A DNA stretch of 64,000 bases from positions 3,100,001-3,164,000 of the forward strand of contig JABRWF010000001.1 in NCBI GenBank assembly GCA_018343915.1, read 5' to 3'. The position numbers and the translations under genes were made by a program. Below the pieces are notes generated by a model, which worked only from the letters and a program-made list of their open reading frames with translations, was not told where the DNA came from and ran no database searches. Below are positions 11,146-20,763 of this stretch, in pieces (positions within the stretch are counted from its first letter, which is position 1; each line of letters opens with the position of its first letter). The stretch is from Agroathelia rolfsii (lineage: Eukaryota > Basidiomycota > Agaricomycetes > Amylocorticiales > Amylocorticiaceae).

Positions 11146-12422
11146 ATGAGCTATCAGCACTTCAGGCTCGGAGAACTTGCTATGGCGTCGCCTCTTCCAC
11201 CTCATTTGAGAGGAGGCACATCTTCCATGGTTGCACCATCTACTTCGGTTCCCAACCCCCCACCTCCACCGCCTTCTGCCTCTACATCTTCAAATGGAAA
11301 GGTACCTTATGGGGCTGGTGACTCTGAGGATGGATATACTCTCGTTTTTCCATCTTTAGAAGCTTTTAATGCATGGCGCCGGCATGAAGAGGAGACTCAG
11401 ATGGTTGAATTTGTAAAAGGAGATACGCATGGCAGTAAAGCAGTACCCCCTCGTTTTAAAGACCATACAAAACTCGTATGCGCCAGACACACAAGGAGTG
11501 GTCGCAAGAAATATGTGAAGAAACATCCAGAGAGGGTTAGAAAAGTCCCAAGTCGAAAGGTGTCTTAAATCCCCTTCACACGCATAACCATGGATGTTCT
11601 AAACCTGAGCTTTCCTCGGCCCTCTCCTCCTAGCTCGAAGGGATAGGCTGTCCTGCGTCAATCAGTTACAAGACTTATTTCGATTCGGATGAAGTTCGTG
11701 CATCTTGTACGCGTTTCTCTAATTATTTCGAGTTGAGGAAAATAGACTCAAATGTATGCGCAGATAACAATCAACATTCGCATGAAATCGGAGAAGCAAA
11801 TCTTCCATTTACTCGTCGTGGTCGCAAGATGGCAGCTCTGAATGAACGAAGGTCCCATAACAAATCAACGGAACCGCCTGCTGATCCCAACCCGGACGGC
11901 ACCACATCGGCGCCAACTGCCATCCCTACTTCTGCGTCGACGTCGTCCTTTACCACTTCCCGACCTCCTGAGTCTGCCTCGGTTCCTTATAACCACCCCA
12001 CAAATGGTTTTGCGACGTTTGCGAGCTCTGTCCCCCCTAATCCTTACGCGTCCGCGCAGCCAGGTATGCCTGTGCATCCCGTTAATCCAGCCCAAATACA
12101 TGCGCTAGCACAAGAACGGTGGGATCGAATGACAACACTGTTTCACTCGGCGCGGGAAGCTGGTAGAGTGCATCAGCATGACCAAGGAAATATCGCTGCG
12201 CTGGAAGCTATATTATTTAGGATGTTTATGGAGGTGCCCGCGCCTGGACAGCAGCTTCAACCCCCTCCGCCGCCTCCACAAGGTATGCCGCTGGGCGCAT
12301 CACTGCAGAATGTTCAGAACGTGCAGCATTCAGGACCGCCGGCTGCGAGTGACGAGGAGGAGAGTGATGGTGCAGAAGAGGATATTGATATGGCCCACGA
12401 CCAAAATGTAATGAGTGCATAG
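11146..12422 (+). CDS. WRKY/GCM1-type (FAR1-like) zinc-finger protein
   Basis: A 381-residue protein with a single recognisable domain at about residues 55-185. The pattern is Cys112, Cys144 and His167-x-His169, set in a basic context (RSGRKKYVKK, then GCPASISYKTYF, then NQHSH). This is the CC-HxH arrangement of the WRKY-GCM1/FAR1 DNA-binding fold, also found at the N-terminus of MULE-like transposases. No transposase catalytic domain follows. The C-terminal half is Pro/Ser-rich, has a helix (LAQERWDRMTTLFHSAREAG) and ends in an acidic tail (SDEEESDGAEEDIDM). Exons 11146-11559, 11634-11706, 11764-12422. The second intron (57 nt) is in frame and free of stops, but only its removal gives the RASYNNQHSH spacing. 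A later in-frame ATG at 11182 could also serve as start. A sequence-specific regulator is the likely role; the target is unknown. Confidence 0.75.
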
Positions 12423-12788
12423 TACTATTATCTATTAACCAAACCTCGCCAAGTCCACACATAGCGCTACCATCCCATCCTATATATGTAGTTAATTATC
12501 TCATTACGACTGTTATGATTAGTTATTTCACATGAGTTTGGTGATGTTGCATGTTTGCATGTCGTGACGAGGTCACAGATCTCACAGATCTCCCCGCCAG
12601 GGACGGCACCAGTTTGCCACCACCGCCACTTGAGCTCTGTCTTCAACGTTTCGACAGCCTGAGACTGCCGGATTTACGCCTACTGCTTCACTCCACCTCC
12701 CTCAGTTTCCTCTTTCTGAAAAAAAAAAAAAACGTCACACCCTTTCAATTGATACATATATATATATTCGTTGATTGGTCTGACTTCG
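12423..12788. other. Intergenic, zinc-finger 3' region and Ulp1 promoter
   Basis: A 366-base gap between two genes on the plus strand. It contains a CT-rich stretch (about 12615-12720) followed by a run of 13 A (12719-12732) and a short TA repeat (12756-12766). No gene is seen. Confidence 0.5.
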
Positions 12789-15029
12789 ATGCTTTCACGC
12801 AAACGACAAGCATCAGAGAGCATCTTGCCAACCCGCAACGCCAAATTACCCCGTACGAATCCACAAGAGCCCCAGAAACAGCAAGGAGTACTCCAGGGTT
12901 TCAGTTCTGTCACTGGGTTCATCCAAAGTCTCTTCGAACGTATGTAGACCTTTTCACGATAACCTGATAATGTTGACACAGCCAGGTATCTAGGTATCCC
13001 CAGTACTCAGCCGTCGAACAACCGCGTTACATACCATCATCCGCCACCTCCTAAGCCCAATCACGAACCTCGCTCGCAGTTACCCGCAAGGAGACACATA
13101 CCCTCACTTTTGCTATCATCCGAGATACCCAACGGACTTGCCAAGTCTGACGATCTCGCCGTTATGACTCGCTCATTACCCAACGAATCGTCATTGCACG
13201 CTGCCATGAGCCGTCGTGAGATGCCACCGCTACCTTCAGCACGCGTTCCCGTTCCTTCAATGTCCGCCACATCAATAGCGTCAATACCTGGGCCATCTCG
13301 TCAGGCGGACGCCGCTGAGTTGTTGTCACAGTCAGACTCTCAACCTCCTAGCAGTCAAGGAAGTCACCAGTCTTACCGGACAAGGGAGCATATTCATGCA
13401 CGTCAGGTATTTGAGGAAATTATCGGTATATTGATGTGTGCATTCAACATAATTTCTGGGCTTCTTCATCATAGCATAAAGAAAGGATCATAAGAGACCG
13501 CAAAAAAGAGCTGGATGAACTGATGCAAGAGTTATACCTATTAGATCGGAAGAAGGGTATGCGCCTCTATTTCATATTGTTTATGAACAGTAAATTTATT
13601 TCTCCTAGGTTATAAGGCAAACTTCGAGACCTTCAAAGGTAGTCAACGGTACTACAACATCATATGGATGCTAATTTACATTCGGCACTCAGGTTTTATG
13701 GAGTACAAGTATAAATTGCAGACTCAAACCGACGATGGTTCCATCTGTAAGCGGTATTTCCTCATTCTATTCTGTAAAATTCTAATCTCCCATGTTAAGT
13801 GCATTCACAACCTTCTCGCGCTGGGACCCATGAACGACGACATTCAAGCCCCGAAGTTTGTACCTTGAACTTGAATATATTAACTACGCTCTGATGGTTT
13901 CTGTCTAAAGGCCTCTACAGATGCATTTTTACGAAAGGCTTTGGCACGCGCTCGTAATACTCTGAGAGAGTAAGTATTTCAAAAACTTGTTTGCCTTCTG
14001 TTTGTTCCTAGGCTAAATCAATTTAGGCCCCAGCAGACAGCTTTCCAAACACCATTATACGATCGATCTCGAATTGCCGCCCAAGTCAAAGATGCGGAGA
14101 TTGACGATCGTCTGCACCCGAAGGTATCAACCCCGTCCTCCCTACCGCCTCAGGACGAGTTGCAAGTGGACGGCTTCCTGCGGCAGCGCGGGCTCCTCTC
14201 TAAACTTGACCGAGAGCAAGTGGTTGACAAGGACATCGCTCGTCTACGCCCAAATCAATGGCTCAATGACGAAATCATCAACTTCTACGGTGCGCTCATT
14301 CAGGCGAGAAGCCAAGAGAAGGAGAACATTGGAGCGACCAATGGCGTCACAAAAGTTTCGAGCAAGCGTCAACCTTTGAATGTGCATTACTTCAATACGT
14401 TCTTTTGGACGAAGTTGAAAAGTGATGGATATGAAAAAGGTCGCCTACAAAAGTGGACGAAGAAGGTTTATTTATCTCAACCTTCGATTATTCGTGATAC
14501 TCAACAATTTGGCGATTAGTTTGATATTTTCTCCAAAGACGTCATTCTCATCCCTGTCAACCATGATAATACCCATTGGACAGCTGCTGCCATCAATTTC
14601 CGATGCAAAAGGATAGAATCCTACGACAGTATGAATATGGATAGATCTAAGGTGTTCAAGGTGTGTTCACCGCCCAGGGCACTCGATCAAGAATTCATTA
14701 TTTTTCCCTCCAGATTCTTCGTGGCTATCTTGATGCGGAACATAGAAATAAACGGAAACAGCCCTTTGACTTTAGTGACTGGGAGGATTATACTCTTGAG
14801 GTTCTTTCTTTCTTTCTTTCTTGTATACCTGATGACTACGAGTATTAACACGTCTTTGTAGAGCACACCTCAGCAAGAGAACGGATATGATTGCGGTGTA
14901 TTCACCTGCCAGTTCCTAGAGTCCCTTTCTCGCGGAGAAGAGACGTTTTCCTTCTCGCAAGAAAACATGCCATACTTGCGGAGACGGATGATTTGGGAGA
15001 TATGCAATAGGCGACTGCGCGATGACTGA
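12789..15029 (+). CDS. ULP1: Ulp1/SENP-type SUMO protease
   Basis: A 563-residue C48-family cysteine protease that matures SUMO and removes it from proteins. Eleven exons: 12789-12939, 12982-13406, 13475-13556, 13609-13638, 13693-13746, 13800-13855, 13911-13969, 14027-14465, 14520-14660, 14714-14800, 14862-15029. The N-terminal 280 residues are disordered with a basic coiled segment (RIIRDRKKELDELMQ). The protease domain has RPNQWLNDEIINFY at its start, the catalytic His in NHDNTHWTAA, the Asp in RIESYDSMNMD, and the Cys in ENGYDCGVFTCQFLE. All are intact. N-terminal regions of Ulp1 proteins direct them to nuclear pores or septin sites; that part is not conserved enough here to say which. The 54-nt intron at 14466-14519 is in frame but ends with TAG in that frame. 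Confidence 0.93.
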
Positions 15030-15282
15030 TGAGTGAAATGATGACTGTGGGCGGTTGATAGCTGACTTCGGGATCTCCTGCGCACTTTTCATATCCTCTT
15101 AAGTTATCCATTACCTTACTGCACCATATCTTGGTTCACACATCTCATACATCTATCTACCTTTGGGATAACCCTCTTCACTAATGGGAAAGCTGGAAAC
15201 AAATGCATTCGGAGGCCCAGAGCAACTGCTCCTATGAAACATGAAAATTGTGATAAATAGTAGGGATGCATATAAGTATGCA

Positions 15283-15916
15283 TCAACGCCTGAACCACCA
15301 TACAACGATGAAAAACCAAAAGACAAGGACGAGAAAGATAATATACCATAGCCAACGACAACCTTGCCGTTCGGCCATGTTGTTCATCCTGCGGAACGTC
15401 CCCGATAGTATGCCCGACGTTTCCGAGAATGCGTCGTTCTATTGTATAGGGAGAAATGCATAACCTCAGAATACAATGAAATTATGGTTAAAGGAAACAA
15501 CAGACCATTTGGCTGAGTTGTATAGTCGACTCTTTGACTTCGTTTCCAATGCCTATTGTAAGCTATTGTCGAACAAAAAAGAAACATTAACACAGTCCAT
15601 ATTGGCTATAAACGCACAGGAAGCGGAGAAACGAAGCCGGAGCGACTTACTCACATCCTTCAAAAGCTTGACTTTCGCCGAGAGTCCCTCCAGTGCTTCA
15701 TCGTTCTGTTCCTCAAGATTATCCGCCAACCGCTGACCAGCAGATGTTTGGTAAGGCGAGTCACGCCCTGAGACAGGCAAGAGGCTACTGCGGTCTCTCA
15801 AAGTGTTTGTTGCTCTTAGTCTAGAAATTGTTGTATGCCGGTAGGGTTACAAGGATGATAAGAGTCGGTTCCGAGCAAAAGAGGATATAGTTCACAAAGA
15901 CAGACCGTTGGGCCAT
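15283..15916 (-). CDS. BET1: ER-Golgi Qc-SNARE BET1
   Basis: BET1 is a SNARE for fusion of ER-derived COPII vesicles with the Golgi. Four exons on the minus strand: 15916-15906, 15820-15655, 15562-15506, 15438-15283, giving 129 residues. The start is MAQRLRATNTLRDRSSLL. The SNARE helix runs LEEQNDEALEGLSAKVKLLKD, then LTIGIGNEVKESTIQLSQM, then NDAFSETSGILSGTF, with the heptad pattern intact. A C-terminal tail anchor follows (WYIIFLVLVFWFFIVVWW). The first coding exon is only 11 nt, so automatic predictions may miss it; it was chosen because it alone joins the RATNTLRDR segment in phase with an ATG. The stop is TGA at 15283-15285. Confidence 0.94.
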
Positions 15917-16380
15917 CTTTTTCTTTTTCTACCACAGTAAGGGAGAGATTAATAGAGCGGGTGTTGGCTTGTGACAATTATGATGACATGGCAATACGTG
16001 TGCAAACCTCAAAGGGTAGTGGGGAATTTGACGCGCGTAGAGGCCATCGGCTCACTCAGTGGCATTCGGCTCGAGCTGCCAGGCTGATCCACCCTTACTT
16101 AGATGTCACAAGCGACTACAGCACGTTCAAACAACAATCTGATACCAGATCAAGATACTATAGGGAGAAAATGTGGACTGTATATAGAATACATGGGAAT
16201 GTGCAAGCGAGTGGCTGGAGTACACCGAATCTTTTTATAAGGCGTACTCAATTGTATAGTGGCGTAGCCGAAGTGTAGGATAATAGGAGAGAAAGAGCGT
16301 CCGTGTCGTAACAAAGAAGAAAGGAAAGAGAGAGGTGGTACAATACAAGAATGGCACAGTCTGGTGATGGGATAAACACC
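15917..16380. other. Intergenic, BET1 promoter and UPF0658-like 3' region
   Basis: A 464-base gap between two genes on the minus strand. Purine-rich on the plus strand near 16290-16340. No gene or RNA is visible. Confidence 0.5.
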
Positions 16381-18022
16381 TTACTCAATGCTCATGCGGT
16401 TTGGATGTGCGCCGAGCGGGCCATTGAAGTTGTTAAGACCGTTACCCTTGCTCTTGCCCCTGTTGTGGCGGGCAGCCTCGTTTCCTTTGGCAACTATGAA
16501 ACGTGAGTCGGCATTAGCGTAAATGCAAATATTTAAAGAGTTTGCTCACGTTGTGTCTTCAGACCACGACCAAAGGCCTGCAAAACCATAAACGAAAAAA
16601 CGAAAGTGGTGATTAAAAGTATAATGGCAATAACAGCTAAAGATGAACAAAGTCAACATAGTAGATGTTGGAAGAGGGAAAGTCTTACAAAAAAGTGAGA
16701 GTGTTTGATAGACTTGAGCGTACTCGTCTCTATGAGACAGAAGCTTGATCAACTGAAGTAGTGTTAGCCGCCTTGAATTACAAATATTTCTTACGAGAAG
16801 TCAAACCTTGTATAGGAAATAAACAAGCGCGCCTGCACACCCGGTCATGAAAGTTATCATCATCCATTTGTTCTCATGCTTGGCACCCAAATGTCCCTCG
16901 ACGAGCAAAACTATTGACAGGGGTAACGCGGCAAAGGTGACATAGTATTCCCAGTCTTTGTCCTGGAGAACCAGGTAGATGAACTGAACAGAGAATCCAA
17001 CCCAGAAAAAGACATCGAATTTGATGAGACATAGGAAGATTTGGTAGTTCGCATACATCTTCTTGATTCTCCTGTCAGCTCCGAGGAATTTATACGTCTT
17101 CCAGCCAAATTCGTTGTATATCTTCCAGCCGAGGCCCATGTAAATTAGCTGAGAAACACCAATGACAATAGGAACAATTCGGGTAAGAATATTGATCGGG
17201 ATGCTCGAGATGCCGGTGGTGGAAGAAGGGAATGAGTCGTTGATTTCAGATATTTCCACAATACCATAGATGAGAATAAGAGCATTGAAGATACTATCGG
17301 TAAAAGTTAAATAGGGATGATGATTTGTAGGAGTCGGAGAAATCACTCACGTCAATGATATGAACTGTAAAGTATTTCGGTTGTTCACGGCATCAACTGC
17401 AACGACGAACTGAAAAACGCTATCGACAGACTGTTAAGGATGCGTTGACAAGATGGGACTGGTTCAACTTACTGGGCAAGGACAAAGATAGAGAGGTAGA
17501 CAGGCATTCTCCCGGACAAAGACCCATCTGCTTCATGAAATCGCACAAGAATGTCTGCCTCGATAGCCAAATCTATTGTAGTCTCAACGAGAATGGTGAG
17601 AATGTATAAACGGCACGCTAGTGACTCAGGCAGGATCTATGGAATCGTGAGATGGAAGGGTCGGGACAACATTTTCGCAACCTGCGCACCTTCTCCCACA
17701 GACTTCGTTCATCTGCAGGGAGGGAAGCCTTGGGTGGATATGAGTTGTGAAGCTCAGTGTCACTGCCATCGTATGTTTTGTGCGTTTCGGACGTGTGTTC
17801 AGAGGAGTATGACATCTTGGGTTTCGACAAATATGGCTGTGATTGCGGTAGCCCAAGCGTCGACGAATCCATAGCGAATGTACTGTGACCCGAAGTCTTG
17901 CCGTAAGGAGTGGCGTACTGGTCAATGAGATCGTCGTAGCCTTCTTTGTCGTCTTGGGAATACGGATTGGCAGCGATATAGGGCGAGGAATCGTTTGGAT
18001 AGTACTGCGTACGCTCAGACAT
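16381..18022 (-). CDS. Multi-pass membrane protein, UPF0658 (Golgi) type
   Basis: A fungal multi-pass protein resembling the UPF0658 Golgi-membrane proteins of fission yeast, whose function is unknown. The start ATG is at 18020-18022 (MSERTQYYPN). A Tyr/Ser/Pro-rich cytosolic N-terminal region comes first. It is followed by the conserved parts: LPESLACRLYILTILVETTIDLAIE, GRMPVYLSIFVLAQ, DAVNNRNTLQFISLT, IFNALILIYGIVEI, IVIGVSQLIYMGLGWKIYNEFGWK, GADRRIKKMYANYQIFLCLIKFD, YVTFAALPLSIVLLVEG and a final helix ending FGRGLKTQ. The C-terminal tail is short and basic, ending NRMSIE (stop 16381-16383). About seven membrane segments are seen. The family call is from memory of the conserved WKIY.EFGWK and GADRRIK blocks, so it is moderately sure; the membrane topology is clear. 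Confidence 0.72.
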
Positions 18023-18612
18023 AGCACGGGCAGATTGTGGTGCGGAAGGGGCGCTTCGACCTGCGATATATGATATGGCGTATTTCTTGTGCAAAGGAGG
18101 GTGATAGGAGCCGTTGGAGGCGGGTGGAGAAGAGAGAGAACCAGTTGCTAGTTGACCGTGGGCGGTTGTAACTTAGCAGTAGTCGCAAGACCCAGCACAG
18201 GTTCGCACTCCGCCGCTTGGGCGGACCATTTGTTATTTATTTATAATAAGCCGTTTCAACCCCCATCGCCAGCACCCCGTACACAGATCACACCTCAAAC
18301 ATCATCATCATCAATGATGCCACCGCCTATATCTTCATGGGAGCCCGTAAAATGGTTGTTTTGGCGGATATCACCAGAGATGTATGCAGTACTTGTACTT
18401 TTTTATTCACTTCCGAACGGTAAAACGTAGGCATAAATTTCGTCATGTATATTGGCACTGTATTCAAAATACGTAAGAGCGCATTATCAAGGGGATGTAG
18501 GCCCGGTTTGCAAAAAGCTGTTCGCTTTTTGAATTATGCGGCCAGGCGTGAGTCCAAAAACACACACATTCCAGAATTCACAAGTTCCGGCATACACGGG
18601 GACAAAGCCCCG
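18023..18612. other. Intergenic, UPF0658-like promoter and SGF11 3' region
   Basis: A 590-base gap. The reading frame of the UPF0658-like protein continues upstream of its ATG without another ATG until a stop, so this stretch is 5' untranslated or promoter. No gene is seen. Confidence 0.5.
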
Positions 18613-20147
18613 TCATGAGCTGTCCGTTTCTGTAGATGAGCCCGTCTCTTCGCCACCGCCTTCTACATCTGTTCGAGTGGTGTTAGTGAGCAGAAAGAAA
18701 ATAGCAGTCAATCATACCAATCATATAATCTGGATCGGGAACCCTAGGAGGTGGTGGTGGTAGTGGCCGTGACGGATTCACGCTGGAAGGTTGCCATCCA
18801 TGCGTTAATCGTTCATATCCACTATCTAATGATTGGTTATCTTTGCCTTCGTTGATCTGGCCACGTTCTTTGCTGGGGACGCTAGGGCTTCGCTGATACG
18901 AAAGTGTTGAGGTAGGAGAAGAAGACCGTGAGCGAGAGCCCGAGGAATGGGACTGTGGAACTAATGAGGCCGTGGAGTTGTCGCGCAATTTCGATGGCAC
19001 GCGAGCCTTGGAACCTGCAACGCCATTGGTCAAGCCCTACTGTCGAGTGAGCAAATGGATAGTACACGGAGCAGTCAAAGAGAACTAACGCTGTTGGCCT
19101 TTGTCTTGTTGAGAGACCCTATTAAAATTATTTCAGTATCTCTCTGTACCCCTCGGAGTATATGTTGGCTTACCAAGAGGCCTGCCCTTTTTTGGCTTCT
19201 TGTTCGGAGATGCCGAGCTGCTGTCGGTCTAATAGCAGGTCAATGGCTAGCCTTTTCACGCTATGTAGAGAAGATTACCCTTACGGTCTTTCGCTTGAGG
19301 TCACTTTCATCTGTTATGGTGGATGTTTAATATGAGCAAGTGCCAGCCATACAGCAGTGAACCGAATTCACCTGATAATTTGATCTTCGCCTTTGCTTTG
19401 CTTTTCGTCTTGGGAGCCTCTTCGTCCGATCCATCCTCGTCAGTTGCCACATAGGGGGAACCAGACCTTCTGGTCTCGGAGTTTTGCCTGATGAAGAATC
19501 AGTAAGGTCTAGTTGGATAAACACGACAACTAGATGGGAGGTTACCTAGATAACCCTCCCGGTGTGCGAGATGCGTTAGCCCTTCGTCCAGTCAATCCTC
19601 TGCAAGAGCTTAAGTGAGGCGCGAATCGGTTTGAAGCAATCTGTGCATTATAGAGGATAAGGTAGAGTTGCTCTGCAAGAGTAACACGCATACCGATTTC
19701 CCACAGTTAGTACAATCAAAATAAATATTCCCGTTTGTACTATTCTGGGTATCTTGACTCGCAGTTCCATCGAGTGATGCCGTGGCCGTTGAGGAGTTAA
19801 GAGTGTTTGATTCGGGTGTAGCTGGTTTAGTAACGTGCACTACTTTCGGTCAACAAGACAACATAGACAAGTGATTTCAGCCAGACCTAGGCCACATCTA
19901 CAAGAGGTCAAGGGTTTGCAAAGACATGAATTGATATGCATTACTTTGTCTTACAGATATCACAAACGACGCGGCCGCGTTTAACCTGTCGATGTGACTG
20001 TAATGCAATGTCCATGACGAGGTCGTCAAATACAACCGACAGTAGCTTGGATGCCTGGACTGGAGTGGTTAACCAGGAAATCCAGGTCAAGGGCATTATA
20101 AAATGTACCAATTCGTCAACAATCTTATCTTTGTCATCTCCATTCAT
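18613..20147 (-). CDS. SGF11: SAGA deubiquitinase-module subunit SGF11
   Basis: Sgf11 (ATXN7L3 in animals) holds the Ubp8 deubiquitinase in the SAGA coactivator and helps remove ubiquitin from histone H2B. The N-terminal helix (ASKLLSVVFDDLVMDIALQSHRQVKR) is the part that binds Ubp8 and Sus1. The zinc finger is CTNCGKS, then IASNRFAPHLSSC, a C-x2-C-H-C arrangement split by an intron. After it comes the usual basic RGLTGRRANASR. The C-terminal half is a long Ser/Pro-rich disordered tail with an acidic stretch, much longer than yeast Sgf11 (99 residues) but typical of filamentous fungi. Start ATG at 20145-20147 (MNGDDKDKIVDEL); stop at 18613-18615. The first intron (20055-20108, 54 nt) is in frame and without stop. 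Confidence 0.88.
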
Positions 20148-20411
20148 TGAGCAACTTGTACGGTAGTTGATTACTAGGTAAGTGCGTGTGTAGGGTCTTT
20201 GATCATGTACTGAAGCCAGGAACAAGTTTGCTGAGCAACCAAACATTGCAATACGATTTGCTTCCGGAGATGATTGTCCGACACAATACAAGATTGATCA
20301 TGAGTCGCAAACATAAATGAATAAAAAAAAGATAGAGATAAAGACGAAGCCGCTGCCGTAATGGTTTCTTCTCACAAATGAATAAGTGGCGATGTTTTTG
20401 AAATGGCATGC

Positions 20412-20416
20412 AAAAA
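20412..20416 (-). terminator. Pol III T5 terminator of tRNA-Val
   Basis: Five T residues on the minus strand begin one base after the last base of the tRNA-Val gene. This is the standard RNA polymerase III stop signal. Confidence 0.8.
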
Positions 20417-20417
20417 G

Positions 20418-20522
20418 TGACCTGACCCAGGTTCGAACTGAGGACCGCCTGTGCACCACGTGGCCATCCATTGGATGTCCCACATGTTAGACAGAAGTGA
20501 TAACCAACTACACCATCAGGCC
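20418..20522 (-). tRNA. tRNA-Val (anticodon AAC) with a 31-nt intron
   Basis: The minus strand folds into a full cloverleaf. The acceptor stem is GGCCTGA with TCAGGTC (one G-U pair at position 2) and discriminator A. The D arm is GTGTAGTTGGTTATCAC. The anticodon stem is TCTGT with ACAGG, and the loop reads CTAACAC with anticodon AAC. The T arm is CTCAG-TTCGAAC-CTGGG. The intron (20484-20454) lies after the base 3' of the anticodon, the normal place for eukaryotic tRNA introns, leaving 74 bases mature. Box A and box B sequences are intact and a T5 terminator follows. It is free-standing between two protein genes. Confidence 0.92.
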
Positions 20523-20763
20523 GTTGGATCCCGATTTCAAAGATAGTAATATATCTAATCGTGTGGTTGCAGACAAAAAAAACGCGGTCACAAGACACGC
20601 ACGGCTGCCCGCCATTAACGCAACCTCCTTACGTAAGACAGCCACTGTTCCAGTGAAACTCAAACTGAACTGATTATTGTCACGGTCTGTAGCATCATTC
20701 AACCCCTTCCCTCTCGGCACCCTACAGGCATCTCTCCAGTGCAGGAGAAGCATCGACACCACC

